Below, piece by piece: positions 37,101 through 51,110 of a DNA stretch of 64,000 bases. The notes below the pieces were generated by a model, which did no database searches, was not told the DNA's origin, and worked only from the letters and a program-made list of their open reading frames with translations. A program made the position numbers and the translations under genes. Numbering within the stretch: position 1 is the stretch's first letter; every line of letters begins with the position of its first letter. Location: NCBI RefSeq assembly GCF_964204645.1, contig NC_134026.1:3658001-3722000 (forward strand). Direction: 5' to 3'. This stretch comes from Tubulanus polymorphus. Its lineage: Eukaryota; Nemertea; Palaeonemertea; Tubulaniformes; Tubulanidae.

Positions 37101-39600
37101 CGGATAAGAAAGTAACAGATAAGCATGTCAAATGGATCACGATAAGGCTAAAACTGGCCCTCGAAAAATTATACATCACATTACATAATGTATCCGAGAA
37201 AGTGGCCAATTTGACTAGAAGGAGTCTAAGTGGAGATTAACAGAACATAACAAAATGTAAAAGTTTGTGAAGAACTTTGCAATTTCGATGCAGTAGTTTC
37301 GATATCATTTTGAAACTATCATCTGGTTCATAGAAAGTCACCATTATTTCAAATATGTAGCTTAGATACATAACATTCACATTTTAGCGAAGTCATAAGC
37401 TGTAATTAACGCATAGTGACTCAATATGTATTATGCAAGTAACACGAAGCCCACACCTGTTAGAACTTCAAGGTCACATTCAAGATTATATCATAATACG
37501 AAAAGCCGAGATACGGAACACGTTAAAAGATTTCGGTAGATCTAAGATATGCCTCCCATTTGCATTATCCTAACATTCATAGAAATGTCTTCGATTCTAT
37601 AGAAAAAAAACTAAAGTTCAAAGAAAAACCTAAGTTTAAATGATATCAATGAATCGAGAAACAAATGTTCGCAACATGCACATACTGCAACTGAAAATCG
37701 CTTGAGGACAAGTATCCCCTTACACGAGGACATGGCACTTAATATGGCTAACTATTGGCTTGTTAATTCCCAGTGATCTGAGTGAATAACATTTCAATAG
37801 ATCAGAAAATGCAGGCAATTTATAAAGAAACACGAGCATGCCTGGCATAATGTGGCCGCACGTTAGCTCATTAGCAAACGCCTTAATGAAGAATTTCAAC
37901 AAACCCGGACTCGAATCCAAAGGTTTTACATGTTCTTAGGTTACGAAAATCCTATTACGCATAAACTTTGGTTTATCCAGAAAAAAAAAACCGTCATTGG
38001 AGATATCGAGACGAGATGTAGCGACATAACAATGGTTTGGCGTAACGGTCTTTTTGCTATTAGCTATTTGATCCAAGACAGAAAATATTTCATAATGACC
38101 GTGTTACCGAATGAAATGGTTTCGTGAGACTGTAACAGTAGCCATACAGCGTGCAAACAGTTAAACTGGGACCAATTAATACATGTAATGAAGCTGACGA
38201 AGACGGCAGGTTTCGCATTGCGTCTTTTCAGCTTCAGTGGTAATCCGGCGAGCTGAAACAAGACAATTAGAATGCAGATAGACTGACATTCAGTCATCAG
38301 ATTACAAAGCACGCACCCCAGTAGAAAACCAGATTGAAACCTTAGAGTTTTGTGCCAGCTCTTTTTCTGTGAAGATTCCGAGAGAGATGGAGAAACATCG
38401 ACAGAGAGAGAAAGAGACTGAGAGAAAAGGCGCACAACTAATCAAAAGTACACGAAAGAATTATTTAGTTTATTATTCTTTTCTTTCTGTGACGGATGGT
38501 CTACGGTGATGTATTATCGAATCAGGTGTCTTGTGACCAACCCGCTGAAACATTTCGACAGCAGCCGCAACAAAAATTATTGCGAGCATTTTTACACCGT
38601 CGACTATTGTGTGGTGCGATACAACACCAAACGACGCAACGAAAAACAATGAGAACCGTTACGGATAAACCATGCATTCTTAATGATAAACTAATGGTGT
38701 AATTATAGAGATATTTCCCGTGTGTTGATAACTACAACACCATGCGAAAAACTAATACAGCTCACAAAATGTGATCACATTTCTGTAATATCAGAGCAGT
38801 CTTAACATATCACATCAGAAATTCCTATTCATTTCTAGAATTCGAAATAAATATGTATTCAGGGGAAAACATGGTCAGACCAAAGACTCAATTGAAGGCA
38901 AAATGGAGCATCCATCTCGAGAGACTGTATCATAACCTGTTATTATTTGAAGATGTCATTAGAACAAATATATACCAAATATTCGAATAATCCGATAAGA
39001 GTAAATTACATAGAAAAACCCAGTAATCGGTATTATGAGTCAGAATGCAGAAAATCCTATATACTTGATTTTTGTTGAACTCAGTAAAATGTTTCTTGGT
39101 AATCTTGAAAAAAACTACACTTCGAGATAAGAGAATATTGATGGAGGATTCATTTCATATCAATACGCCAGAACCATGAAACGAACTATCCGTTCATTGT
39201 GTTAATGTACGAAAATACTGTGAATATCTCCATGAGTGAACTGTTGGAGATATGGGAAGAGAGAGGGAGAGAGAGAAAAGCTAATTGCTACTGTAATAAG
39301 CTTCATAAAAGATTAAACAACTTCGTAGGGTGATGTCCATTCAAAGCCACCACCGGCCTTCAAAGTTATTTAACCACGATGTTCCTCATTAGCAAAGTTG
39401 ATATTGTCTCGACTTCATTTATCTATTATTAAGTTCTATTGTTAGGGTATGAAACAACTGAAAAGTGTACCGTAACAATCAGAATGTAACAGTGTCACAA
39501 ATACAGGCTTGAAAGAGGATAATCATAAGAAGATGATAGCATCAATAATACATTAAAGGCGGGCTCCTCAGTTGAAGATCAAATTCTGTCAAATTCTAGC
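31112..39600. other. Intergenic, no gene recognised
   Basis: I see no exon here. The GC-richer parts, around 31850-32330 and 32560-33080, are open on both strands. CACGTG cores lie near 33066 and 33198. 36573-36860 is strongly G-poor on the plus strand and contains 10-bp inverted arms (36747-36756 and 36771-36780). An AATAAA-bearing stretch lies near 36841-36890. A purine-rich GA run is at 39259-39281. Confidence 0.5.
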
Positions 39601-39606
39601 TGAACC

Positions 39607-39670
39607 CAGTTCCACAGTTTTAAAAAGATATTAATCTGTGAATCCAGTTCCACAGTTCCACAGTTCCACA
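39607..39670 (+). repeat. 8-bp tandem repeat (CAGTTCCA)n
   Basis: Three full units plus two bases lie at 39645-39670, with a single outlying unit at 39607-39614. This is a short minisatellite seen directly. Confidence 0.8.
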
Positions 39671-42600
39671 AACGATGGAAAACAATTTAATTCAATGTAT
39701 CAAAGACTTTTAAGTCAAATTTCAGATTTCCAAGATCCAGATTCCATCAAATTAGACACGCTTCCATCAAGCAACATGAATTTTTAAATGTATTCTGATA
39801 TGGCCCATCAACGCTAAATTTCTTCCAGCACAATTCATATCTTCGAAAATGTACATTCAATACAATATATCTAAAACATTTTCTGTAAATATTAGTAGTG
39901 TCCCTAGATTTTAAGGAGTGCACTTCATCATTTGCGTTGCCTAAGTTCAAATTTGTCACCGCGTCTGTTTTAACGAAATTCAATCGGAATCTGGATATGT
40001 TTTTCATCACCCAGTAAACGAGTGAGATCTGGTTAGATATCATGCGGCGGAGTTAATACCACCATTTATTCGTGAATAATGCACAACGAAGCTCCCGCTG
40101 TCGTTAATGGAAACAAAAACGGAATTTAGAATTGTCTTTGACTCGTAAAACGAGCCGTAAACCTTCTCATAAATGGCATCAACACGGACTAACGAGCCGA
40201 GGAAATAGAACAATGTGGATCACTTTCCAGTTTATCAAAACCTCATTTCAGTAGTGGGCTAAGATTTATCCGAAATTTCTTAGATTTCTTAGATTTAGAC
40301 TAAAGAACAGACTGAATATATAAGCAAATAAGGATTATTTCATCGAACTGCACATACAATATTTAGCCGCGAAAAATGTATATCACTTGACTTTTCCCTT
40401 GAACGAATGAATGTATAGGGAATCATGTATTTATTGTAGGATAAGTTAATTTTCATGCATTGAGAGGACAATAGTACACTAAAGGCAAAATTGAAAGTTC
40501 CTAATCTTTGATAGAATTGAAATATCGCATTAGAATCAGGACATTTTCAACCACATTTGACAACGTTAGATGACACTGTTAGGTAGGTCAGGTAACTCAT
40601 CACCTATTCGAACCCAGTGGTTTTCGCACTCGCCGAGACGAATAATTAGAACATATACGACGCGTAACGAAGCTGCCATGTCATTAAACATAAAACAAAG
40701 ATAGGAAGGAAGAACGTATCAACTGTCCATCAAAGATGCTGAGTTGGTCACCTTAAGCTAAGCTGGCGCCACGTTGAGTGTCAGTAGACTTTATACCTGG
40801 GTCGGCAAATTCTAATCCGTCATTAATACAATACACGGCAGCAATTTTTTAACGGCAAAAGTATTATCTAAATCTTCACAATAGGGGCCCATGAAAATAT
40901 CATTCGATAAAAACAGGATTTTCCCATTTCCGCCGAGTGAGCTGCTCTCTAAATAAAAGGTTACGCAGTAAGTGAAACTGTACCTAACTGCTGGTTTTCT
41001 TTTTTTTTGTCGTCGACGCTTTTACTAATTCATGTACAATTTGAGTCCAGATACATCATAGGCATACTGTCCAAAAATCAAACGGTTTAAGTTCGATTTT
41101 TTTCTAACAATAACGTAGAAACATGAATAACTTGTTTTGAAATTGACACAATTTTTGATTTTAGGAAAAGAGATTATTTTTTAAATTGTTGAGTTTCTAA
41201 GAATCTTTAACCGGAGCAGTTTAATCTGATTTTTTACCAGTTGATCTAGATACCGAATAAAAAAACAGGTATATACCATAGAGGAAGTAGAAAAGACGCA
41301 GAAATGCAGTGGCAGCACTTTATAGAGAACTTCAAGCAAAAAGAGAAAGTGGGTGGTATCGAATATTATTTTCGATCTGTCAATCAAACATCAGCTGTCA
41401 ATTGATGAGTCACAGGAATAGGAAGGTACGGTATAATGCAGATAGAAACCCGATTTCAAAAAACTGTGCAAAGAAGTGTTTATTAGATAATCAACTGATC
41501 AATTATTGAATGATAATCATGAAATTCGTGTTACTGATTTGTAGTTACCATTTCACCTCATTCAACAAGATTTCAAATCTTTGTATTGTCTACAACTCAT
41601 TCGATATAGAAAATATGAAAGGGTTTTAATACTACAACAGAGGCGATAGTAGCAGTTTGAAATTTGAAATATCGAAATATGAGTGTTGATTCTTTTTTTT
41701 CAGAAAAAAAGATACGTTTCCAAGTGAAATTCATTCAATTCGTGCTCGGATCAATACCGGAACAAATCGATTGTTCAAACGTTCCTGAACATTCTCATCA
41801 TCAACAATTACTAAAAACCGATACAGTATTTAACCCTTTGTCTTTGAAACCGCACCGCCATTGTGTAATCCGATACTACGAGAGACCGCGATTCACGAAC
41901 GTATACAATTTCAATGTATAAATACGTATCTTTTTTCATATCGATAATCATTGTACCCGGCTGAAATAATGTTAATGAATTTGACGTGAAATATTGATTT
42001 TGTGAGGTTAATCTGAGCTTGTTAGTTTGTGCCCTAGCTTCATTTCTATCGTGTATCGACAAATCATTTTAAGTGACAGAATTTAACCCATGAGCCTGTT
42101 TATATATCATACATTTATATTGTGCGCATGGTAAAAATTCTGTTGCCGCAAATATATTGAATGTCATCTCAGATCTGCGTGAACATCAGAGCAATAGAGC
42201 CATCATCGCTAGAAATATCCCGCCCTTCACGAAGAGATGTATCGCGCAGCGTGTTCAACCTTTACGTCAATTTACTGCAACCTTTAGCTCTAATCAATTC
42301 GATGAAAGGTGTATCTGACGACAAATGAGAATTTTTCCACCCTGGCATCAATACCGTTGTTTATATACGTTTAAGATAAGAAAGTTACGACGCTGCATGG
42401 AAAGCAACGAAACTTGGTATTTTTATTCGTAAAAGTTAACGCGAGAATTACCATGAAAATCGTGGACAATGTAAAATAAGATAGTGATTGTGTTCATGAT
42501 GTTTTTGCATTATTTCTCGTTGTTTGTGTCTTTGTTTCTTTTGTAATTGTTAAAGGTGGTACATTGCACAAACACCGGCTTTCCTTGTACGATCCTCGCT

Positions 42601-45600
42601 GGCCTTTTCTTACATTTCAAATTATTGTCAAAAATGTAACAGCCCAAATTACATGTACGTATATATCACGTCGTATGGATATAAAGTATAAAAACAATAA
42701 CAGTAAAATTAAGTTAATTAATAATTGCACACGATCGAATGATAGTAAAGACAGAATGAACTGAAATAGATGCCGGGAGGGATTAATGTATGAATCCATA
42801 TGATTCACAACGGTATTCTGATTGGGCGTATATGGGAGTGAAAACCAAGGAACAGCTGATTTTCACTCCAATATTCATAACATCGTTTCGAAAAGCCGAA
42901 CGTTTTTATTTTTCAAAGATTAAGAAGTCGTATTCAAAGGGATCGGATATAACTATTGACGTAATTACCAGAATTATCATGTATCTTGCTTTCTACTGAC
43001 TAAAAACGAAGGCGCATCAAACCTCAAACGTTTCCAGAATCGACCATCGCTTATACCGCTGTACCGAATCAAAGGCTTGGATGTTTTTTTTTCTGTTCAA
43101 CGTGACCCTGTAGAGGCCTTTACTGATTTGAGCGCGGACGCTTGTGCGCATAGGACGGATGTTTGAATTTTCCTCAATTCCGAGCAGGTAAAAAGATATC
43201 AAACATAATCTACATGATTCAGTCATCGCGTTCCCTTGACCGATCAATGGTAAAGATGACGCCCTACATGTTTATCAAATCAAGGAACGTCGTAAGAAAG
43301 CCATCAAGATCGGATGCAAAGCGAATGTTTTGACGTTCGATGCTGGACGCGTCCTCTGTAAAACAGGCTCACAAATTGAAGAAAATAGGAACGGCTAAGT
43401 TGTTTTTGGTGTTACCCGCAATATCACAGTGAAATTATCAATATATCACAAGTGAATATTCGTTCTGAGGATGCGGAGAAAATGTGTTTGGTTATGAGGA
43501 TAAAAAAGGCTGTCTCGTAGCCTACACACAGTGAAGAATGTCACTTTCTGCAACATAAATTCATGCAAACTACACTTCATTATGAGTACGCTAGTTGTTT
43601 CAAAAATATTCAATACGGCTGGCTTTATAGGCCAGATCTAACTCTAAACCAATCTTTACACAAATCATTTGGTGTATATATAATTAGAATCTCTATGATA
43701 ATTCGTGCACTGTCAAAACATCATTTTTCATTCGTACACAAAGAAATGCTTAATAACTGCAACTTCACAAAGATTAACAAACGCGGAGCTTCGTTTAAAA
43801 ATCTAGTTCGTGAGATTTACCACCCAGATAAATGAAATCCTACCTGGTATCAGCGAGCCGTGTCTGCTGTCGCCAGTTACACCAGATAATAGTCCCCTAA
43901 TCACCGCGCCAATAATGGAAGCAAAATACCACCATTCGAGGAAAGTTCCTTAATCACCATATAATAACTCGCAAAGAATAAATATACATCGGCGCACAAT
44001 AGCGCAGACCAGCCCCTGTCTTCTGCGACTACAATGCGGGCAAACGAGGCTATTTTCTCCGTCCATCCGAGCGTCTGTAACAGGCAGTAGGTCAACAGTC
44101 TCGTTTATTGTTCGTCAAAGATCCAAACATCTCGCCGGTAAGCCGGCATGATCTGACTCCACGCTCTAAAACGATCAGCTTTCCGCCACTATACGACAAT
44201 AACCGCTAGAACAATCCTGAGCCATCGTTTTTTTTTTTCAATACGCCGCGAAACTTTCGGTGGTGGAATTGACGGCTAAAACATCAAAGTATTAACTCTG
44301 TATAAAAGGCGAGAGTCTACGACGTCTGTCTTTATTAGCGAGGGCCTCCGTGGCACCAAAACTCTTTTGGGGTAAAATACCCACGACATTGATTAGATCA
44401 AGCCAGACACTGAACGCGCAAAGTCTCTTTTTTGAGTGACCGAAAGAAAAGACGTTAAGTGAAGAATTTCACAAAACGAATACAAAAAAACCAAAAAATA
44501 TGGCGCCCTTTCTGGCCGATTGGGGACTTAAAGCTCGAAGCAAAAATTGTATTTTCACGAGCGAGAAATGAAAGAAATCATTTTTACGTAGCCTGATGAA
44601 AAGCGCCTCGAGGCTCTGGGTATTCTAATCATTTTTTAGTTTTTATTATCCGCAATATCGGAGATGAAGGAAACCATGCATAGATACACAGAATCATGTA
44701 TATATCTATCTATGAATATATGTATATGTATATATCAATAGCCAAAGGGGACAAAGACAATGACAATAATCTGTACAATAAAATCATCTTTTTATTCACC
44801 GAATGACAGAATGAAAAGGTTAATGAAGTACTGATCGTGAATAAAGTTTATAATTCTATTTCATTTCGGAACAATGGTGAAATATATTCCGATTACCGCT
44901 AATAAAGACGGACAATTTTCAAAAATCAAATGTAAAATATCTCTGAACAAAGCGTGCTCGATTGAACTTGATATAGATGGATGAATCAAAATATACCAAA
45001 CAAATAATAAAAAATGATGGAATGTACTGGGCATTTTATATTGATTTGAGGATTAGTCACTTTTCCGCCATTCTTAACACTGGACAAATGGAAAATGACC
45101 AGTAATCGTCGTAAGGGTCTGCATGTAACTGATTGATCGGCGAAGACGATAGAATAGAAACAAGGACGAGGTCAAGAGCTGTGAGACATCGACAGAGTCA
45201 TCACCGACACTCCAGGCATTAGTTGATGGAGGATAGAGGATAGTTTTACTGGTGCCAGTACGACTCTCTAATGCACAACAAACAAACACAACACGACATA
45301 ACGATAACCTACGATTTTTAGTGAGTTCTTTTTTTCTGTTTCAAACCTTTACAATTTCGTGTATTAGTTTCCGGATATGATTGGGAAACCGTAACTTGAA
45401 ACAAATATCACTAGGCATTTCATACATCATGCAAGGACATACGTTGGTATTCGAATTTTTTCCTTACCTTTCCTCCATTTTGCTCCACGATGATTCCACA
45501 AGTTCGAGCAACAGCGACCTGAAGAGACAACCAGTAAGTGCGATATTTATATACTCAAATTATCATTCGATCAAAATAAGTCTACTATTTCAAAATGCGT

Positions 45601-46999
45601 TCGAGCAATTTTTCAAACGCGATACGGAAATAATTGACAAGAAGAATGATGTCACTTACTGAAATGACAATGTGGGGTGATATCTTTTTAACGGTAACTC
45701 CTCGGGCGAGATCTTTTGAATTTCTATATATTCACAGTCTAGCTAATGGCAAGACATCATTTTTCACACCTTTTTGCCCGAAACCGCCATTTATGTGTCA
45801 GTGTCCATAAAAATACACAGTATCATATCATCTTAGTCGCAGGAAAATTATCAAAGCACCACCCTAGCCGTAAGATTTGAAATAATATGATATATTCCCA
45901 TGAAATCGATAAAAACAAACAAAGCGAACGATTTCAAAATGAAACAATACAAAATGTTGCTGAAGTTGAGAAACGATAGTCTGTAAAAACAGAAACCGTG
46001 GGAATTCGTTATCAACTCTACAATTAATTAGTTAAATTTATGCAAATAACTAGAAAATACAACGACTGCAGTACGACAGACGGAAAAGTGTCTAAGAAAC
46101 TTCAAAAAGCGGAATAGTTGTATTATGTAAAACTTCAAGGATCATTTTAGTAAAGGAACGAACCGGCCCTTCATCCCCCTGGAGAATAGAGGGAACGACT
46201 CTTGAAACATAGTACAGCTCAAGGCTAGGAAAAAAATGTTCTATACGAATCAGAAAGATATCGCGTGTCATTTCAATCGAAATTACTTACTCGGAGGGAT
46301 ATAGAGTGCTACTGAAATAGCAAGAGATTGGAGCAATGTGGACTAAACCAAGTCTCACGTCTGGCTCGCTTCTCATGCGTTAGAAAACATTCAATCTGAT
46401 GATTATAAATTGGCGCTTTTTACTAGGGAAAACTGAACGCAATTTTCAACCGAGGATATGACGGTAATAACGATTAAATATTAACGCTATCATCAACATA
46501 AAACAATGCACATAACGCTAAAAACGAAACATTATTGAATGGATTTTTTCCTGACCTGTCAACATTACGTCAAATTTGATAAGAATCGAGCTAAAAAATT
46601 AATTGGACTGGATATGACAGAGGAACGCGCAGCGCGTGGCTATCGAAATGAGCTTCGTCGTCTTCATGAATTATGTGTCGGATCGGGCGTCACGACTAGG
46701 TGAAACCTTGCCGCGTCACGAAATGTTCGCCGGCAACATTTGCAATTAAAACAACGCTCGAATGCACGAAATATTCATGAGATTTGCAGCAATCTGTGTC
46801 GATGTATCAGACACCGATCGCGAATTGAACAATTCACCCTTAAATACTTCATACAACAAGTTAGTATCAGATCCATAGAAACACGCGTTATTCGGGAAAG
46901 CGTCTAATCGAACATACGACACTGCACTATAATCCGAATAGCAAAACATTCCCCTGTTACAACTTACAATATCGAGGTAGAGAGAGTTTTCCTTCATTT
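39671..46999. other. Intergenic, no gene recognised
   Basis: The sequence is AT-rich with scattered short open frames on both strands and no recognisable protein. It holds a TATA-like string at 44301, a low-complexity ATCT/TATG run at 44698-44740, a T-box core at 45764-45771 and a CSL/RBPJ-type CGTGGGAA at 45997-46004. Confidence 0.5.
44301..44313 (+). promoter_or_regulatory. TATA-box-like string TATAAAAGGCGAG
   Basis: This is a long match to the animal TATA consensus TATAAAAG followed by a GC-rich flank, as in strong core promoters. No coding exon is recognised within the next kilobase on the plus strand, so any transcript would be non-coding or have its coding exon further away. Confidence 0.25.
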
Positions 47000-47049
47000 G
47001 GTTGAACCATGGACGTATATAGACTAGTTTATACGCCCATGGTTGAACC
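47000..47049. repeat. Near-perfect inverted repeat, 20-bp arms and 10-bp loop
   Basis: The left arm (47000-47019) and right arm (47030-47049) are reverse complements at 18 of 20 positions, with a 10-base spacer. Each arm also contains GGTTGAACCATGG or its complement, itself almost palindromic. Transcribed, it would form a stable short hairpin. It is shorter than a usual microRNA precursor. Confidence 0.8.
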
Positions 47050-50000
47050 ATTTCTATTGTTTATTATACATGAGTTGACAAATTCAAAATTTGGATTTTA
47101 TTGATATGGCATTCGTTTGAAGAAGTTCTTTGATCCTCGGAAGATATTTTCCAGGAGATTGCTGTTCTAGGCCTGGAATCTATCTGGAGTTTCTTGAAAT
47201 GATGGTCCTTTCCCGGGAAAACTGAATGGTACGCCAAAATTCGGTCAAACAATAAAGCAAAAACTACGTTCCGAACCCAATAGCTACAACGATTTGATTG
47301 TTTTCGGGTGAGTATTTGAAACGCCCCAGTCATAATCATATCATCTGGGACTACAGACTAACACTTGTTATAGATTATGTATGAAATCATCAGACATAAT
47401 TATGTAAAAATCTATGAAATATTGATGGGTAATTGATATGCGAGGAATTAATGTTGGTACATACTCGTCTAGGTACCAAGTATGTCCCAAAGACACGCTT
47501 TTTTCGTTTATGGCGGTAAAAGTGACTGGAATTGGCTGTAAACTATAGAATATATGACAGACGGGAGACCTCATGGCACCGGCGATACCACGCCAACCTG
47601 AAACGCGCATAATCACAACAAAAGCTGAACGGTGTCGCAGTCGGAAAACTGAGGAAATAAAAAACTGTTCGCTTTGTGACACGACCGGCTGAAAAACTTG
47701 ACGTTCAGTGTTCAGGAAACACCAGCAACGGTGATGTAAATAACCTAACCCATAAAAAATCGAGTCGTGCGTCTAAAAGCTGATCAAGCTACTGTGGCTA
47801 TAAAAACAATGTATTGGGGGCCGGGTTTATTGCGAAATCGTAGGCAGGAGTGCAACGAAGCACTCGAAAAAAACCAGAAAAAGGCCATAAATTTGACACA
47901 GTGCCTGCTGATAATTGGAATAAGAGGGCAATATATAAACACGCATTAATGACGTCTAATTTGATGGCTGTGTCGCTGTCACGCATTGGGAGGTTGCTTT
48001 TCAGGTATACGCCGATATAAATTATCGGTAAAAATGAAACGATAAGTTTTTAAAACACGAGAATGCACTCATTTCTCAGAAGGAGAGTGACTTGGCCGAG
48101 GTACAAGTAAAAGGCATCACGGAACGTTATATGGATCGAGCCGACAAAATGAGACAAGTTCGCCGATAGATTAGTCATAGAATACACAAAAAAGTTGTCG
48201 AACCAGCGATGAGCGCAATCAATACACAAAGAGTGTATAACCTACCTGCAACGAGTTCACCGAAATTTGTTGAATAAGTTTCGGCGAAAAAAATGAATTA
48301 TCAAAAACTTTTCATAAGCTTCTTCCATCGCCGGCTCAGTCGATGACAGCAAATTAATGCCTTCAAAGAGTTGCCGATTATATTTTCATGAGTTAGCCAT
48401 GTTTTCATGGACGGGAAACCTGGAAAATTGTCTCTGTGAAATTGAGAACATTTGATGTTTTTATGCAAACTGATTAAGCGTCTTGTGTCATCTGCAACGC
48501 TTATTGATAACGAAGATGATTAGAAGCAAATGACGGAGTTGACTGGATCAGGTGCAATCTAGACGTTGCATCACACGGGGCCCCGTTTGTCGTCGTTCGG
48601 GATGAAAACAACGGAAATGATCAGTCTCTTAATTTGTCGAGAATTGAAATGCCACGCTCATTAACAGACGATGACGCAAAACATCCCCCACGCGACGCGA
48701 AATATCACACGAAGCCGTGAATTAAGATAATGAAAGTATAGAGAAAATATATTCAATAACAACAACAACAATTACAATCCAACCTCCATTTCAGTTAAAA
48801 TTTACAAATACAATTTATTTAAATCAATTTCAACAATTGATCTTCATAGGAGGAATTATGTAACATTAGAAAAACAAATCCAAATTCCAACTCAGTTTAT
48901 CTTCAGTTTTCTGTTCAGTTAGGGGTCATAGGGTCATAGGGAGTACGCAATCAGTTTATCCATTTCACACTTTTGTCAACTATTTACGGTGCCAAAATAT
49001 CAATCAAATGGAAGGCGACATTTGATCGCCAACTGCTTGTCGGTAACAGTCCGCCAGCAACTCAACAACACGCCATATTTCCGACAAAAGCACATAATAT
49101 TTGTTGTACGTCAAAAACGACGGGGATGCTTGTCGCAACATACGGGCCACGGTTCTCACTTGGTCTAATTACGGGCCCGTATTTGTAATACTGTCGGAAA
49201 AATGGGGCTATTCGGAGTTCATTAGATAGATTTCACGGTGGATTCGAGGACAGGCGTCCACGACCGGAGGAGGGCTATACCGTAGCCTCGGGAGATGCAT
49301 TCAATTCCATCTTCATTAAGACATCTTGGTCTATTAGACAGGATAATGAAGCATAAATGGAGGCTGAGAGGGATGCCGCGGATGGCTAGGCACATGAGAG
49401 TTGCCGATTACCCATCAGACGTAAGGCAGGCGGCCGTTATTTGAACAGTCGCGTCAACTCTCACCGATTCATAAATCAAGTCCACACTGTCAAATAATAA
49501 CTCCAAACATAGCCGCTGCTTCGACAATCACTTCAATACAGACCAGTGGAGGTCTAAACGCCAGACTACGACAGGCCAGACCACAAAACCGTCTGACTAA
49601 ACAGCCCGTAAAAAGCGTTTGAAAATTAATCAAATAACCATCCAAATTTATTGCCATATGGTCCGAACAATAGTTAAGCCATGAATAACCCAGGAGAAGT
49701 TGAATTTTCTTCCAAACGTGATTGATGAACGGGTCGCATTCACAGCATCCTTCGGTATTTCTTTTGAAATGTATTTCAGCTTAATGAAAATTTATCAACA
49801 AGTTTAAGAATAACGAACCTCACGAGATATGTGTAGTTTATACATAGTTTACATTTCTCTTTTTTTCTTCTTTTCTTTTTGAAGGACCTGTTTTAGATAA
49901 ACTATTTCTTTGTTTCTACAGACCCCTCCAAGTATAATTTACTGTATTTTGTAAACTTTATACTGTAAATTACATTTGAAAATTAAGCGTTCATTCATTC

Positions 50001-50933
50001 ATAGATAGTTGTAGTTTATAAATAATAAGTACGAAGAGACATTTTTTGAAATCGATTATTAGTAAACTATAGGAAGGATAAGGGATAATTGTGGATGATT
50101 GGAATGTGTCTGTATTTATTAGAATTTTCATATACAATCAATTATCATCGGAATAATATTTGTGTAAACTGTGAAAACAAAACAAAAAGAAAGACACAAC
50201 AAAATTCCGCAATGGTTGACATTCATGGCCTATTCGCCATGCGATCAAATGAAATGACAAATTTCTACGACTTCTATGCGAATGTTTATCAAACAAAGAA
50301 CAACGAAATTGATAAAATGAAGACGTACAATGTTTATTTATTTTCTATTTTTGGTTACCCCGTAACATAAACAGCTGCAGATTTGCCATTTCACTCGAAA
50401 AAAAAAACATGTGGGAAAAAACAATTGTCGAAATGTGACATTGGCGACAGTCGCAGCGTGTTGGTGTTGACGAGTTCCTGCGTCGCCTTCAAAAGTCATT
50501 CGCGCAAAAAGTGAAAACCTTTCGCTGATAAAGGACGTAACTAGACACCGTATAATTACTCGACAAAACCTACTTTTACTAAAATTACCGATAAGATTCG
50601 ATAGTTACCAACAACTAAAGCCGACCATGCTGCATACACACAACGCCCACATCTGCCAAAAGATCCAAAAAACTGATTACTTTTCAGGCGCGGCCACTGA
50701 GCAGACTATTTGATACAAAGGTCAATGATTTGACGATGTGTGACTGCGATAACGAACAATTTTCTATTGTTCGAATTAAAATTGGCTCGGAGAAAAATAA
50801 GAATTTACAAACAATAGACGTAATAGTGCTTTTTGTCGTTAATTCAGGCATTAGTGGTCAAATTCATCGACGCTAAAATCACCTTCAGGCAGACGTAGGA
50901 AGTCATGAATAAATAATCAAATCAGAAAATAAA
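47050..50933. other. Intergenic, no gene recognised
   Basis: No exon is recognised. 48750-48960 is a low-complexity tract rich in CAA and CAGTT strings, with GGTCATAG repeated near 48926. The rest is ordinary AT-rich DNA with short open frames on both strands. Confidence 0.5.
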
Positions 50934-50983
50934 AATTACCAAGAATGTGAGAGATTAAATCGAAAGAAATTACCAAGAATGTG
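50934..50983 (+). repeat. 16-bp direct repeat, two copies
   Basis: AATTACCAAGAATGTG occurs at 50934-50949 and 50968-50983, 34 bp apart. This is an exact local duplication. Confidence 0.75.
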
Positions 50984-51083
50984 GCAGATCCATTCCTTCG
51001 TGCAGCCAATTTCTTAGACGTTGGTTAATGTCAAACATGGGACAAAAATATTGCGACTGGTGTAGAAACAATAGTTACCATCA

Positions 51084-51110
51084 CTTGAACTTGAACTTTG
51101 AACTTTGAAC
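51084..51110 (+). repeat. Short tandem (TTGAAC / TTTGAAC)n
   Basis: Four imperfect copies of GAACTT(T) type. On the minus strand they form the tail of the candidate retroposon at 51084-51233. Confidence 0.8.

Noticed and set aside
9761-46004. Three CGTGGGAA (CSL/RBPJ) sites at 9761, 27980 (inverted) and 45997
   Set aside because: About one is expected and they are widely spaced, so there is no cluster to support a Notch-responsive element.
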